From Takakia lepidozioides (taxonomy: Eukaryota > Streptophyta > Takakiopsida > Takakiales > Takakiaceae), in assembly GCA_030704615.1 (NCBI GenBank), contig CM060732.1, positions 62,663,053 to 62,727,052 of the forward strand: a stretch of DNA of 64,000 nucleotides, written 5' to 3'. Below the pieces are notes generated by a model. That model worked only from the letters and a program-made list of their open reading frames with translations. It searched no databases and was not told the DNA's origin. Position 1 is the first letter of the stretch. The number at the start of each line of letters is the position of its first letter. The translations under genes were made by a program, and so were the position numbers. Shown here piece after piece: positions 32,961 to 44,994 of the stretch.

Positions 32961-35900
32961 ATGTCGCGAAAAGAGAAGAGGAAGGAGTTGAAGAAGCTGA
33001 AGAGGAAAGAGTTAAGAAAGGAAGCTGCAATCGAGAGACAGAAAGAAGATACAGGCCCCGAAGATCCAGAAGTGGTCCTCAGACAACAGAAGTTGGAAGC
33101 TGAAGTATTGGCTAGAGAGAGAGAAGAACGTGACGCACAGGAGAGGTTGTGGCTCCTGCGGGAGGAACAGGCTCGCGAGGATGCCCGGCGCAAACAGGAG
33201 ACGGAGGCTGCAAAGAAGGTACAGCCAAATTGTAGGCTGATGTGTCTTTTGAGTATTTATGGCACTTGCCCCACAATATCACAATCGCCTCTGCAAGATT
33301 TTAGTTTCTTCTGCTGTTGTCTTAACCCCAAGTTTGGCTAGATATTATACGTATATTCCTCAATTCGATCAATGAGACTGTAAAAACTCAAGAATGCAGT
33401 GCAACAAGCATGGTCAATGCTCTAAGCTGTATGGCATTGGTTTAACGATTCAGGGCTATCTGGAATTTCCACCATCTTTCGTGGTACATCGTACAATAGA
33501 GGGGTAGATCAGCGCTATTGTATTTGATCAGAGAATACGCCTGTGAATTTGGTGATAATTTCATCGGCTGCAGGAGGAGCAGAGAAAACTGAAGGAGGTC
33601 GAGGAAGACTACAATGACTGGGAGTATGTAGAGGATGGTCCGGCAGAAATTATATGGGAAGGAAACGAGATAACTGTTCGAAAACCTAAAATCAAGGTGC
33701 CCAAGGGCACAACTGCAACACCAAAGCTCCTTGAGGTCTTCTACCTCTCTCCTATCTGTTTAATTCTGTGCCTGTGACCACAGGTAATGTCTCTTCCTAT
33801 CTCTCCAGCAGGGGATTCATCGGCAACACTCTGAAATGCCATCATGCAAGCCCTTACATCAGCATTCACGCATATGTAACCAGAATCAATCATGAGTCAT
33901 TCTTGAGGGAGTAGTCCCTATGAGATATTCAGTCCAGTTGCACGTTTCATCAGCTTCTCTTGAGCTACATTATTTGTGTCTGATTTGTTTTCCGAAGATT
34001 CTGTTAGATCTGATTTTTGCCATCAACCATATAACAGGATGCGAAACGACCGACATCGAACCCCTTACCCCCTCAGAGTGCAGCATTTTCTGCTCACAAA
34101 AGTTGTGCAACACCCTCTGTGCATGAGAGTGCCGAACAAAGTTCAAACTATGGAACAGAGCAGGTGAAGCAGCTGCATCTCTCTCCTGTTGTTGTTGGGA
34201 TTTGCAATCTGGCTTTCTATCTGAAGTAGCTGATCAATATGATTTGGGTCAAAGAACTGTTCTATTATATAACTAATAATGCGTCCATCTTCTGTGCATC
34301 TTCTCTGCAGTGCATTAGTCATCTGTTCTGCTGTTGTATTTGTTTTTATGTCTCTTTGCATCACATCCACCTGAGAAAGTACTCATAAGACTTTGTTTCT
34401 TGTAGCCTTGTGGCCATAGACCCTGTGCCCAGTTGGGACGGAAACAGAGGGAATAGACTCTACGTTTGTGAGGGGCTCACTCTAGTAGGGCTATGTACCT
34501 TGCTATAACAATTAGTTCTGGGTTTCCAGATATCCTCTAGAAAGCCCTTCTCACAAGCTTCAATCTGCTGTATGTGAGCAGCCTATAATTAGACCCCAAC
34601 ATGGCCAGGGCTTTAGGCTCAGCCTTGAGATTTTGAAAGGTGGTGAACAGAGGTGCAGGAACCATGTCCTGATATGGTAGAGAATGTACTCATAAGACGT
34701 TGTTTGTAGCCTTGTGACCATTGACCATGGGAGGGGGACAGATAGGTAGTGAGGTAGAGCCCAAGTGAGAGCCGTCTGACCTGGTGCAGTGTATGGCACA
34801 GGATAAGAGACATTGCCCATTCTACATAAAGACAGGAGTGTGTCGATTTGGAGTGCGGTGCAGCCGCATGCATCCTGTGTTTAACGACAAGGCCTTCACA
34901 CTACTAGTACGCTCCATGTACACTGGCCCTGGCCTGGCCTGGGATCACCAAGATGGCCTTGAGGTTTGTGCTGCTATTTTTCTTCTTAAGAGATTCTCTC
35001 ATTTGTTCTAACTGACATGAGATGTGAAGGTGGATTCGCCATATTCTCCATCCATGTCCATCAAAGGCTGCTCATATTTGCATTCACACGCATTATCAGA
35101 GTAGGCCTGGTCCTCTCCTGGCTAAAGACTTTGACATGCTAGAGGTTGGTGTCATGTTTGTTACCCATTCTGTCAAAGACACTCTTGCTATCCACCTTTG
35201 CATCAACCTTCATAAACATGCGGTGATTGGGTCTTGGCAGTGCAGATTTTTAATCCTTTTAACTTACCCAGCATCCAATCTTGTCTTTTGACCAATTTTT
35301 TTGAGAAGGCTACTGCACAGCTCATTCCAAAAGGAGGTGGGCAGCACCTAACGTTGACGACATGCAAAGAAGCAGCACTCTGTGTATCCTGCCTGCAAGA
35401 AGCTACTCACTTTGTTGTTGGTTTGTGCAATTGCATATGTGTAAGAAATAGTGCAATTTACGTCAATCTTGTTTCTTTCCTTTTTGCCATCAGATGGTTG
35501 TTCGTCAGCTTGTGTTAGATACCCTTTTCACCTCCTTTTGGGCCTTTTTGACCCCTCAGGATTCCTGCACAAAGCTCATTGAAATAACGAGACCTTTGAA
35601 ATTAAACTTGGTTTGACCAGGCACTTTCTGGGCCTGCTATTGGCTTGAAGGCAGAATTTCCTTGTCCCAGTCATGTAGCTAATCCACCATCAGTGGTGAA
35701 TGAACATTAGTGTTATACCTGCCTTGCCCAGGACCTTGCGTGCTTTGCTCCTCAGCAAAGTTGCTTAGTTTGGTTTTTCCTGGGTTCGTTGCACATCTCA
35801 CCCGTGGTGTTGCACTAGTGGAGGCTGGGCAAGAGTTCACGTTCACTTTTTCAATTTCACTTAAAAACATTTGCTGTACCGAGGAGCTCGATGAGTGTGC

Positions 35901-38284
35901 CTTGAAAGCAAGTCTAAAACTGGATACTTTGGGTAGAGAAATCTCTCTAGCCCCTTGAGTCTCACCAGAAATTTCCAAATTTGTTCAGTCTTGTATGCTC
36001 CAGGGTGTAGGTTTTCTTGGCTCATGCCAACCCAAGTCAAGGAATATTAGCTTTATCGTTCCGCACGTTCACCACTAGATTTTCATGCTCAAAGTACTTT
36101 GTGGATCATTATAATGCATACTGTGCATTACTTCAGTTGAAGCTGTGCAGTTTTTTTTTTGTTTCCTTTTGGAATCCTTGACAAGCGGGTGTAGGTTGTG
36201 GACTGGCATCTGGGAGAGGGACAATGGGGCCTTAAGCCCGGTGTACGGCGGTTTCATGGGGTGTGTGCTGCTGAATGACAGTACACTGACGAGGAGGTGG
36301 TTCAACACTATGAAGAGTTCTATGATGATGTGCATTCTGAGTTCATCCAGTTTGGGGAGATTGTCAATTTCAAGGTACACAACAGTGATCTTTGTCTCTG
36401 CAGGGTGTTGACATGCTCTCGAACCTGTCTATTTCTCTAAAAGACATTAATGTGCTCTGGAAACTGGTGTGAGATGATCAGATAGCCTCTTGTATCTGTT
36501 CTGAACTGGGAGGCTGTTTTGTGTCAAGGCCCTTTCTCTGCATATGTTTCTCCTATTTCCATGCCGTCAGACCTCTAAAAGGTGGGTTATGTGGGTCTTT
36601 GAGAGAGTGTAGGTGTGTCAGAATGGATCAGCGCATCTGCGGGGGAATCTGTACGTACACTTCCGATTAGAGGAGTCAGCAATGGCTGCGTACAATGCTC
36701 TCAATGGCCGATTCTATGCTGGCAAGCAGGTCTGCTGCACCATCTCTTGTTGTGGTCCCTCGATCAAAGTCTTTCTGAGTTGTATCCTTCTGCAGAAGAC
36801 CATTTCTTTTGTGTTAGCGAAAGTAATCTAAATTGCTTGGACCGTGGGCACAAGAAATATAATAGTATGTCAGATTAAAGAAATCTACAAGGTTTAAGGC
36901 TACTCAACTATACAACAAGTTTTAAAGCTGCACACTCTAATTATTACACTCCAGCAAGGAAAAAAAGTGGTAGGTAGGATATGTAACAAACACTTGATCT
37001 GAATATGGCAAGTGGCCCTGGATTGGAGAATGTCTGCTGTGTCGAACAAATATGGCGAGAGTATTTGGTCTTTTTCTTTCTTGGCCTTCGATGCTTCTGA
37101 GGATATCTTGACAGTTTGTGATCATGGACCTCTGCCTGCATGTCGGATTTCAGATAACATGCGAATTTGTACAAGTGACAAAATGGAGGGTTGCAATCTG
37201 TGGAGAGTACATGAAATCAAATTACAGGGTAGTCCATTCCACTCTTCCTGACTATTGTAAGGATCTGTTAGAGACCAGTTGACAAGTTGGACATGGATGG
37301 TGTTGGCCTCACTAATTGTAAGAGATGGTCCTCATGTGGTGACTTGGATGTATATGATTACAGCAGTCCCCATCCATCATGCTTGAGAATTGAATTACAA
37401 AAGCTTGGCAGATTTGAGCAAACTCCTTCAGTTTGTGAATCACCATGTGACGGACAAATCCTTGTGTCGAATTGTAATGGAGATCTCATAGGTGATGCAC
37501 AGATCCTGAAACACTACGTTTAAGCTATTGCCATTTGTCATGTGCTTGAAGATGTTGTATGTGCTATGTCCAAAGTGAAGCAAGTATGGTTAATGTACAT
37601 GTGGTGGTTAGTCTGATTGAATCTTTTTATTGATATTTTGTGTAACAGCCATGCTCCCATGGGACAGCCTGCAACTTTCTGCATTGCTTTAGAAATCCAC
37701 ATGGAGAGTATGAATGGGCTGACTGGGATATGCGGCCTCCACGACCTTGGCGGGCCAAAATGGCTAAGCTGTTTGGATACCCGCATGATTCAGATGAAGA
37801 TCAGGACACTAGGCAGAAGCGGGACCGCAATTACGATGAACACTCTCGGCACCATTCTCGGGAACAGTCTAAGCACAATACCTATAGTCATAGGAGGCAT
37901 CGCTCAAGGAGCAGGCACTATGATAGAAGGTCAAGGAGCCGAGATAGGCACTATTGTAGCAGTGATGAGTGGGAAGAAGTGTCAGATAAAGGGTGGAATG
38001 ATGGAAGAGGGAGGAGTAGGCATTTGGATTCCATGGCTGATAAGGACAGAAGACGGAGGCGTCATGAGAGCCACAGTAGCAATGATAGTGAGAGTAGCAT
38101 TGGAGGGGACAATCCTAAGTTGGATTTGGAGCAGAATGGTAATGGGAGCAGACGGCACAGAAAACATACAAGGTCTTCCTCAAGGTCATCAAGACACGAA
38201 GCCTGGTACAAAAAGAGAGGTCAGACCTCACATCGAAGTGAGCACAGACCAGAAGGTACAGACGACCGGTGGCAGATGGCATAG
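32961..38284 (+). CDS. U2AF35-related protein (ZRSR2/URP-type splicing factor), CCCH-RRM-CCCH-RS
   Basis: Eight exons, all phase 0, give 542 residues: 32961-33218, 33574-33735, 34038-34163, 34802-34963, 36282-36374, 36613-36729, 37154-37228 and 37649-38284. Exon 1 is a Lys/Arg/Glu-rich helix. Residues 187-205 form zinc finger 1 (C-x7-C-x5-C-x3-[14 protein letters not shown]). A U2AF-homology RRM spans about 206-306 ([15 protein letters not shown]). Zinc finger 2 is C322-x10-C333-x5-C339-x3-H343, split by intron 7. The C-terminus (about 380-540) is rich in Arg-Ser/Arg-His. Related proteins recognise 3' splice sites, in animals especially of U12-type introns; the nuclear role here is by family. 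The order and the [10 protein letters not shown] segment match the plant orthologue. Exon 2's donor (GAG|GTCTTC) is weak, and exon 4 could start 12 bases earlier. Confidence 0.92.
34375..34780. repeat. Tandem repeat of about 308 bp in intron 3, related to 40075-40335
   Basis: ACTCATAAGAC.TTGTTT occurs at about 34380 and 34688, each followed by GTAGCCTTGTG.CCAT. The intervening parts (CCTCTAGAAA.CCCTTC.CA and GGCTCAGCCT..AGATTTTGAAA) are found at 40075-40335 in permuted order. It lies between exons 3 and 4 and carries no visible coding function. Confidence 0.75.
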
Positions 38285-40074
38285 TGGTGCATAATACAAA
38301 TGCTTTCGGTCTGCTACTGGGGAATCTCTATGTGCAGGGATTTGATGAAGAGCTCATGCACTAGGTCTTCCAGCTTAGCTCCTTTCTCTGGCTGGTAGTG
38401 AAGAAGGTGTGTTGCTTTTAAAGGCATCCCAGGTCAATGAGTAGTGTCAGGAAATAGTACTGTCCAGTAGAAGCATTCCATAAGTGCAACAGGTGGGAGT
38501 CTCCCTGTGTCTCTCTTGAAATGATTTGCCTTTGCAGGAGAGGTGGCGCCATTGTAAGTTGACAGAAACGGCATTCGGTAACAATCTCCCTAACTAAATT
38601 AAATCAGATTGTGGAGTGTTCTAGATGATGTATTATGCCGCTTGCTGCCTGGTATGTTTTGTTGGGACTTGAAGAGAGATAAGCCAGGCAGGAAAGGCAC
38701 ATAGGGGATGTGTGTGACCATGTTTTTGGTGCATCCAGATTGTCCAGGGGAATGGAAATGCATTTGGGTGCTAACTCTGGCATCTGTTGAGCCTACTTCA
38801 GCGCTACTTGATGTGGGTATCATTTCATGAAGAATAGATTGTTGACAAGATTCCGACATACTGAGCCTGATTTTATGCTGAACTGGGTCACATTTTAAGC
38901 CTCACAGCTCAGGGCTTATCCTATACAAACAACTACCACCTAGTTTTACAAAGCTAATGGCTACCCACCTCTACTAAGGCTGACACGTTGTTACTCAAAT
39001 TTGGGAACTGCCGACTCTCAAGTCTCTTCTCAAAATTTGTTCTGGGTATAATTTACTACATTCGGTATATTTTCAGATTTTTTTTGTTTATTGGCTCCTC
39101 TTTATTCTACAGAGGAGACTGCGCATCATCAATCGCTAAGCCCCGGTTGTGCCTTCCCTACACACGTACGTACAAACCCGGGCCGACGAAGCTTTGGGTT
39201 TATGATTAATGACAAAGCACTTTGTACACTAAACATATTTTTGTATGTGACAATCCGGTCATATCTTGGGTGCACAAAAACAGTTATTGTCTGATCTGAC
39301 ACTCAGGTTATATCTTGGGTGTCTGTCCTTATGAGCATTTGCTAGGGCTTGGAGGGGGATCTCAACTTGAAAAGCAAAAATCTCCTAAACTTCATAGCAT
39401 CAGATGAAACCTCAGTAAAGCAAACATCAGAAGGGAGAGTTGCACATATCAATTCCAACCTTTCACATGCCGAGTGGAAATGGGTTTGGACAACTGCGTG
39501 TCCCAGTTCCACAAGTGACACTGTAGAAATGGTCTGAAAGGTCACTTTTACAAAACTTTTACATTGACATGTTCACTACCAATGCCCATGACTTTAAAAG
39601 ACCAGTTTAGCTGCTGCTAACAAGACCCAAATGGATGAGTCGCAATCCAGTAGCGGAAGTGCCCACTTGAAAAAGGCTTAGCTTACGAGTGTTACAAGAC
39701 AACGAGGTAAACTACACCTATGCAACGTTCGAACCAGTAAAATGCAATGACAATTATCGTCCTCGCAAAGGCACGACCAACCCTTCCTGTCTGGGATCTG
39801 TCTCCCCCTGCACTACTTTGCCAGTGTCATCCTCAGGTGTAACTATTCACAACATACAGTTCAGGAAGCAACCACAGTGATGTAAGGCTGTCCAAAGCAC
39901 ACAGAATTAGAGGGTAAACACAGGCAGGGTGATGCACACGGCCTCAACATCAAGTCCCAAATCAACCATCCACCCGAAGAGTGGGTCCTCAATCACAGTT
40001 TGCACTCACCCACCCTTGAGGTCATGATCCACGATGGCCTCTCCCATGTCACAGACTGGAAACAAGTTCAGAGA
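38285..40074. other. Intergenic, splicing-factor 3' side
   Basis: No recognised gene. Short frames only; the first few hundred bases are presumably the 3' untranslated region of the upstream gene. Confidence 0.4.
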
Positions 40075-40335
40075 GGGTCAGTGCTTCAGGCTCAGCCTCT
40101 AGATTTTGAAAGCTGGTGAACAGAGCTGCAGAGACAGACAAAAGCACACTGCCACAATGAGGCAAAATTCCCGAGTGACATTGTTTGCCAGAGCCATGTG
40201 GCCATAGACCCGGCACCCAGTTTGGGTGGAAGAAAAGGGAACAGACACTCCAGCAGCGGGACTTAGCTTGATATTATAAACAATTTGTTCAGGCAGATGT
40301 CCTCTAGAAAACCCTTCACATAAGCATCAAATCTG
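40075..40335. repeat. Copy of the intron-3 repeat of the splicing-factor gene
   Basis: Matches 34375-34780 with the two halves in the opposite order (AGATTTTGAAAGCTGGTGAACAGA first, then GTGGCCATAGACC and CTCTAGAAAACCCTTC). The permuted order fits a tandemly repeating parent unit. Confidence 0.75.
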
Positions 40336-40338
40336 CCA

Positions 40339-41090
40339 TCAACCCAAAAGGACCTCTTGTGTGTGCTGCTTGTGCAAAGCCAAGGAGCTCAACCAGTATA
40401 AGAGTCTTTGAAAGTCGCCATCTCTGCGACCCCTGTTATTTCCTCTACTGTGACCCTGGGCATGCTTGGGTTGCCAAGCATTGCGCTGCTGATGGACCCG
40501 GAGTGCAGGAAATTGGGTGGCAACTGACTCACTAAGACTCCCCACAGTATTAGCTAGCTGCTGGAGTGTGAAATCATCAGACCTGGATTGCATAGCAGGG
40601 GGCACATAAGGGGCAACTGTTGCAGTCATGTCAGACTCATAGCCCATAATAGGGGCTTGAAATTTGACATGGTGCTGTAGGGGTTTGCTGTCAACCAGAT
40701 CTGCCATCTTCAACCTAATCTCTTCTATCATGGACCTATCACTAACAAAATGACGACGCTGGGCCCAAGCCTGAATTGCAGCAGGCAAACCTAGGAGGAT
40801 TTATACCTTGATCATCCGATCTCATTCAGAAACATCCACGACGTTTTCAGCCGCAGCATTGCCAAAGATATTCTCTTGGCCTATAAGTACGAGAGGCAAA
40901 TCTAGCAAAGCAGTCCAGGGGTCGCTCTGTGGGTTTAAATAATGTAGGGCTGTGCCGTGAATTGAGGAATAGCATGACATGGCATTACAGTGGTAAGACC
41001 CCCAACAGTAGTCACATGGTGAGCAGAACAGCATGGATGTCTGATAACTCCTTGTTTGGTCAACCCTACAAAACCAATTTCTCATCACTA
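40339..41090 (-). pseudogene. Retrotransposon gag fragment (decayed)
   Basis: Minus-strand frames 41088-40822 and 40788-40339 read like successive parts of a gag protein. One segment (PAAIQAWAQRRHFVSD) resembles the gag capsid region and the Gln/Arg/Gly-rich end (QGHSRGNNRGRRDGD) resembles the stretch before a zinc knuckle. Stops separate the pieces. No protease or polymerase follows and no LTR is recognised, so the parent element is unclear. Confidence 0.5.
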
Positions 41091-41860
41091 ATCACATACC
41101 TTGAACTCCCTCCCTTCTCTTGGACAGTAGAGAGTAGTTCAGAGAGATGTTCTAGGTGTAACAGAAGCTAGAGATGAACTCAATAAAATCTACCAACATA
41201 ATCCATGTGACAAAGTCCGAGACTCATGCAAAGAGCATAAGAGGAAAGGCCTAGCAGCAAAAGATGTCAATACTGGAGTGTGCCCCTCACAAAGGACGAT
41301 TCAAGACAGGATATACGAAAAAGGACAGTATCTGACAAATGGAATGAAATTGTCAGCAAGTACAGTGTGTCTACTCTACTCAACCAAATTCAATAGAAAA
41401 CCTAGAGACAACCATTAACCTTATCGTGCTCGCCTCCCTCGCCGAGAACTTGCCCTGTCTTTCCTCTCACTGAGCAGACTTGACATCTCTTATTCTCAGC
41501 CTTCTTTGGCACTTTATTTCCAGCTCTTTGACGGTAACATCCTTCGATCGTCGTTCAAGGGAATCTCCTTGGACACAACTGCTAAGGAAAGTGCGAGGGT
41601 TTGAAAGACATGGTGCAGAAATTGATGAGGGGTTTCGTTTGACTTCCCAGTGACAAGGAAACAGACTTGCTAAACGCATACCATGTAAGGGCCTGAGGGA
41701 GATGAAGAATTTTTCTATTCACGATGTCAATCCTGAGAGATCTCTGTCTACTCTGACGGGCTTCCAGCAGGTAAGTAAGCAAGTTCAGGAGGTCTCTTCG
41801 GATTGATCGGCTCATGGGACTCTGCCAGGTTCCTTTACAAAAGAAACACACACGCCGGTG
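41091..41860. other. No recognisable gene
   Basis: Short unrecognised frames only. Confidence 0.4.
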
Positions 41861-41867
41861 ACGACGA

Positions 41868-42038
41868 TGACGTGTCGTGATTACGATGACGTGGCTGACG
41901 ACGATGATGTGGCACTATGGCACCCTATTCACGCTCCACACTAAACTAGCTCTCGACCTTCGGTCGTCGCGAGAATAAAGATATACAATGGCGATTCATT
42001 CCAGACATTTCTGTCTGCACTAGAATGAGGCCACGTCA
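41868..42038. promoter_or_regulatory. Three TGACGTG(T/G) boxes upstream of the SMAP1-like gene
   Basis: TGACGTGT (41868-41875), TGACGTGG (41887-41894) and the inverted CCACGTCA (42031-42038) lie 130-300 bp before the start codon. These combine a TGACG (TGA-factor) site with an ACGT core, as bound by plant bZIP proteins. Regulation of the adjacent gene by them is inference. Confidence 0.5.
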
Positions 42039-42166
42039 TCGTCTTCTTCCTTCCCGTACCAAAACCAGGGTCCAGGGACGATTTCGTTTTAGGTTTCCCT
42101 CCATCTCGCTGAAAGCTTGCTATTTCTTTGTTTGTAGTTGCATTTGAGGTGGCGCTTGTGCGTATC

Positions 42167-42349
42167 ATGAAGCCGTTCCCTGTGTATGTGGCGGATCTGG
42201 ATGAGCAGGGGATCGGGGCGGCCATGGATGTAGATCTAGACGGCGACGCCCTGGACCTCCTGGGGGATGCTCTCACCGACCACAAGCCGTCGGATGCTGA
42301 TTTCTTCAATGCTTTTGAGGACGATTTTGACGATTCTGACCTTTCTTAG
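42167..42349 (+). CDS. SMAP1-like small acidic protein
   Basis: A 60-residue, strongly acidic protein with no Cys and no membrane segment. The C-terminus (DADFFNAFEDDFDDSDLS) matches the conserved Phe/Asp-rich tail of plant SMALL ACIDIC PROTEIN 1, which in Arabidopsis takes part in the response to the auxin analogue 2,4-D and in COP9-signalosome/AXR1-linked functions. The length fits the family. ATG 42167 is the first ATG of the frame; the frame is open upstream without ATG, and a possible acceptor (TTTGTTTGTAG, ends 42137) suggests an intron in the leader. TGACGTG boxes lie upstream. Antisense frames over the same bases are shadows. Confidence 0.8.
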   Translation: MKPFPVYVADLDEQGIGAAMDVDLDGDALDLLGDALTDHKPSDADFFNAFEDDFDDSDLS

Positions 42350-44119
42350 TGTGCAAGCATTCGTCGCCTTAGGATTTTTTACTTCCATGCTCTCAGATAG
42401 TTCCTACTAGATAGCCCTCGCTGCTCTAGAAGTTTATATTCAGATCCGTTTGTTGGATTTCATCGATGACTGCGAAGAAGGAGGAGTGCAACCAGGAGGC
42501 ATGCAACATACAGTCATGCTTAACGAAGAATAATTTCATGCCTGAAAGGTGCATGTTCTAACTGCTTTGTTGGCTTTTTTGTTAGATTGAGCTCTTAAAT
42601 TTTACCCGAAACGTCGGCAGCTCTCTCTTGTATTCCAGTGGAATGATAGGTATCCAGGTGGTTCGTCTTTGAACAAAACTTACCACTCGTCAGGAATTGG
42701 TTCGAAGTTTTACCATGGGAGATGATGTTTGATACTTTCAGTGTAGTCCACTTTGCAAGGGCTTAGATACTTAAGCCTCCCAGCCCCCTCCTTTAAGGCG
42801 ATTCGATAGCTGAGACGGAGGCAGGAGCAGGGGATCGTCAATGGAAGGAAGGAACATACAGTTCTTTCCTCGAGAAAGTTCTCTCTTTCTAAGGATTCCT
42901 AACCCTATTTGTTTTCACTTTTTCCTTCTACCAGGTAGAACTTACGATCCTGCCTTCATTTCAACTGTGATGCAGATGCCGAGACACCATACTGAAATTG
43001 CAGAAGTGCTGTGAAAATTGTGAGTACAAATCTAAGCATTGTGGTTCAATGACGGGGCTTCTTGCAATGACCAGGAAGAAGTCACAATCTCGCTGATACC
43101 CCAATACTTTTTCCCAAACCTTTACCCGAGAGTGAAAGTGGCATCAGTGACTCAACCAATGATAACCTAGCATGTGTGTTATTGATTCTTGATTTTGTGA
43201 GTGTGGGATCCCCGGAAGACTTTTGTCTCGTATGATCTGAGGGTGGCTGGGAAAATATTAGATACGTTGTCAGGTGAATTGAGATTAAGTTCTATCATCA
43301 GTAGTAAAAATATATGACTTGCCTGTGTGATACCTTACAATGACCTTCAGTCAATCGAAGCTGCTTTTCTTTTACGACAGTTTGTTACGCACAGGTCTCT
43401 GTCTGAAGCAAGTAACAAAAATGATGCCCAAGAGAATGCCATCGGTATACTGATTAAGAGACTCTTCTTGCAAAAAAGTTTTCTTTGTCTGATTTGCATG
43501 TTGTGTTGGGAAAATGGTGATGAATGAATTGAAGTTGTTCCATGTCAAACAAGCTTTTTTTGGAAGCCAAAGTCATGTCTCCTCGCCTCTCCCTATTTTT
43601 GTCCATCTCTAACAGCTATCTATTATGTAGCTCTTGGGCGTTGCTGTTTTGGACTGGGCTTTAAATGCTTGGATGTTCCATTCTTTTGCATGGGTTTTTT
43701 TTGCCCTTCAAGAAAGATTGGTTTTCTGAAGTGAGGATGGATTTGAGCACCCTACCTAAGGTGGTTGCTCACATCTGCAGGGCTAGCAATCCTCTCTTGA
43801 AGCTTGCTTTCAGACCTAGATTCAACAGCCTAATAGCATATCTTTCAAAGGACAACGGAGAAGCATCTGTCTCTCAATCATGTTGCTCATTTTTGCATAA
43901 AGCCTGCAAACCAAAACCTACTACACTGTGAAGCCACATTTCATCCCTGTGACCTTTTCACCTTATTTATAAACCCGAGCTGACCGTTGGTCAGGGGGTA
44001 AGGCCTACAAGGCATTCGGAAGTGTAAGTTACTTCATATCTATCTTGACCTTAGCGTGGAGGAGACTAGGTATGTGTAGACTTGCAAATCTGTACGATGA
44101 GGAGTTCAAAGGTTCCTAC
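42350..44119. other. No recognisable gene
   Basis: Includes the probable 3' untranslated region of the upstream gene, then short unrecognised frames. A weak tRNA-like string (CCGTTGGTCAGGGGGTAAGG, 43983-44002) has no convincing partner box. Confidence 0.4.
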
Positions 44120-44310
44120 CGCATATACATGTATTTGATTTTTGTTCAATTAAAGTTTCCTCTTATTACAAGCAAAAGGAGAAATGTTTGAAAATATTTG
44201 CTGGAACTTCCCAGTAATTCGACACTTTTACCAAATAGCTTTCGAGTAATCAGGCAAAATCTGAAAAATCACCAAAACGCATATGCACTTTGAATTTGAA
44301 TCAATTACCA
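44120..44310. repeat. Dispersed repeat, direct copy of 26190-26400
   Basis: Shares TTGATTTTTGTTCAAT, then TTATTACAAGCA, TTTGCTGGAA and TCGAGTAATCAGGCAAAAT with variants at the 26-kb copy. Confidence 0.7.
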
Positions 44311-44736
44311 CCTAACCGGCTATACATGTATGGTACTTTTCAAGCCTGCATGTCTGTTTTGGTAGTTCGGGTGACAGGGAACTGGTCGTTGCAACCTTGG
44401 GGCTGGGGCAATTGTTCCCAAATACTGCCTATAGGTATACAACCAATTACCTGCCTATATAACGTACCTATTTTTACACTTGCTCTAGATAATGATCCCA
44501 GGTGTGTGTCATGCAATCCCATCTCTTATGTGAGGGGGCTCAATGTCATGCATATCCACAAACGCCCTTCTTCTATATACATCCTGTCGACCCCTGTCGA
44601 CAGAGGTGTTTTTTTTTGTCCAATATGGAAATTGATGACGATCTTCCCCACTGTAACGTACTCTTCTTCAGCTGTAAGGCAAGTACGTGATGCTCATAGA
44701 GAGCATATATGTCCTCCGAGCGCAAGGGCTGCTACC

Positions 44737-44994
44737 TCAGCCTACAATTTTCTGGTACGCTTGTGCTGGATCCATCTTTTTCTCTTGGGAATACCCGTAG
44801 GCAGACTGACCTCCGTAGGGAATCGCTGGGTAGCTATGAACTGGCTGGCCTTCGTGAGCTTGCATTCTCTCGCGGGCCGCAGGCCTAGTCAGGCGGAGGA
44901 GTCGCCTAACCGGACCCGACCGCCTCTCCGTGCCCGACTCCTTCCTAGCTGCGGCACGACGTCTCGCCAGAACCATCGCCAATATAATCACCAT
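44737..44994 (-). CDS. Possible small membrane protein, unrecognised
   Basis: An 85-residue minus-strand frame starts with a hydrophobic segment (MVIILAMVLA), continues with a strongly basic stretch (ARRRAAARKESGTERRSG) and ends with a Tyr/Gly/Pro-rich tail (YPAIPYGGQSAYGYSQ). GC content and third-base bias are higher than in the flanks. The frame is open upstream to about 45060, where CTGCAG could be a splice acceptor, so this may be a last exon. No family recognised; it could be a chance frame in GC-rich DNA. Confidence 0.3.
   Translation of the reverse strand: MVIILAMVLARRRAAARKESGTERRSGPVRRLLRLTRPAARERMQAHEGQPVHSYPAIPYGGQSAYGYSQEKKMDPAQAYQKIVG

Noticed and set aside
41941-42309. 122-codon minus-strand frame
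   Set aside because: Antisense shadow of the SMAP1-like gene.
43983-44120. tRNA or SINE candidate
   Set aside because: A-box-like and weak GTTCAAA string too far apart and no cloverleaf.
44584-44603. 8-bp inverted repeat CTGTCGAC...GTCGACAG
   Set aside because: Short and formed by two SalI-type palindromes close together; likely chance.
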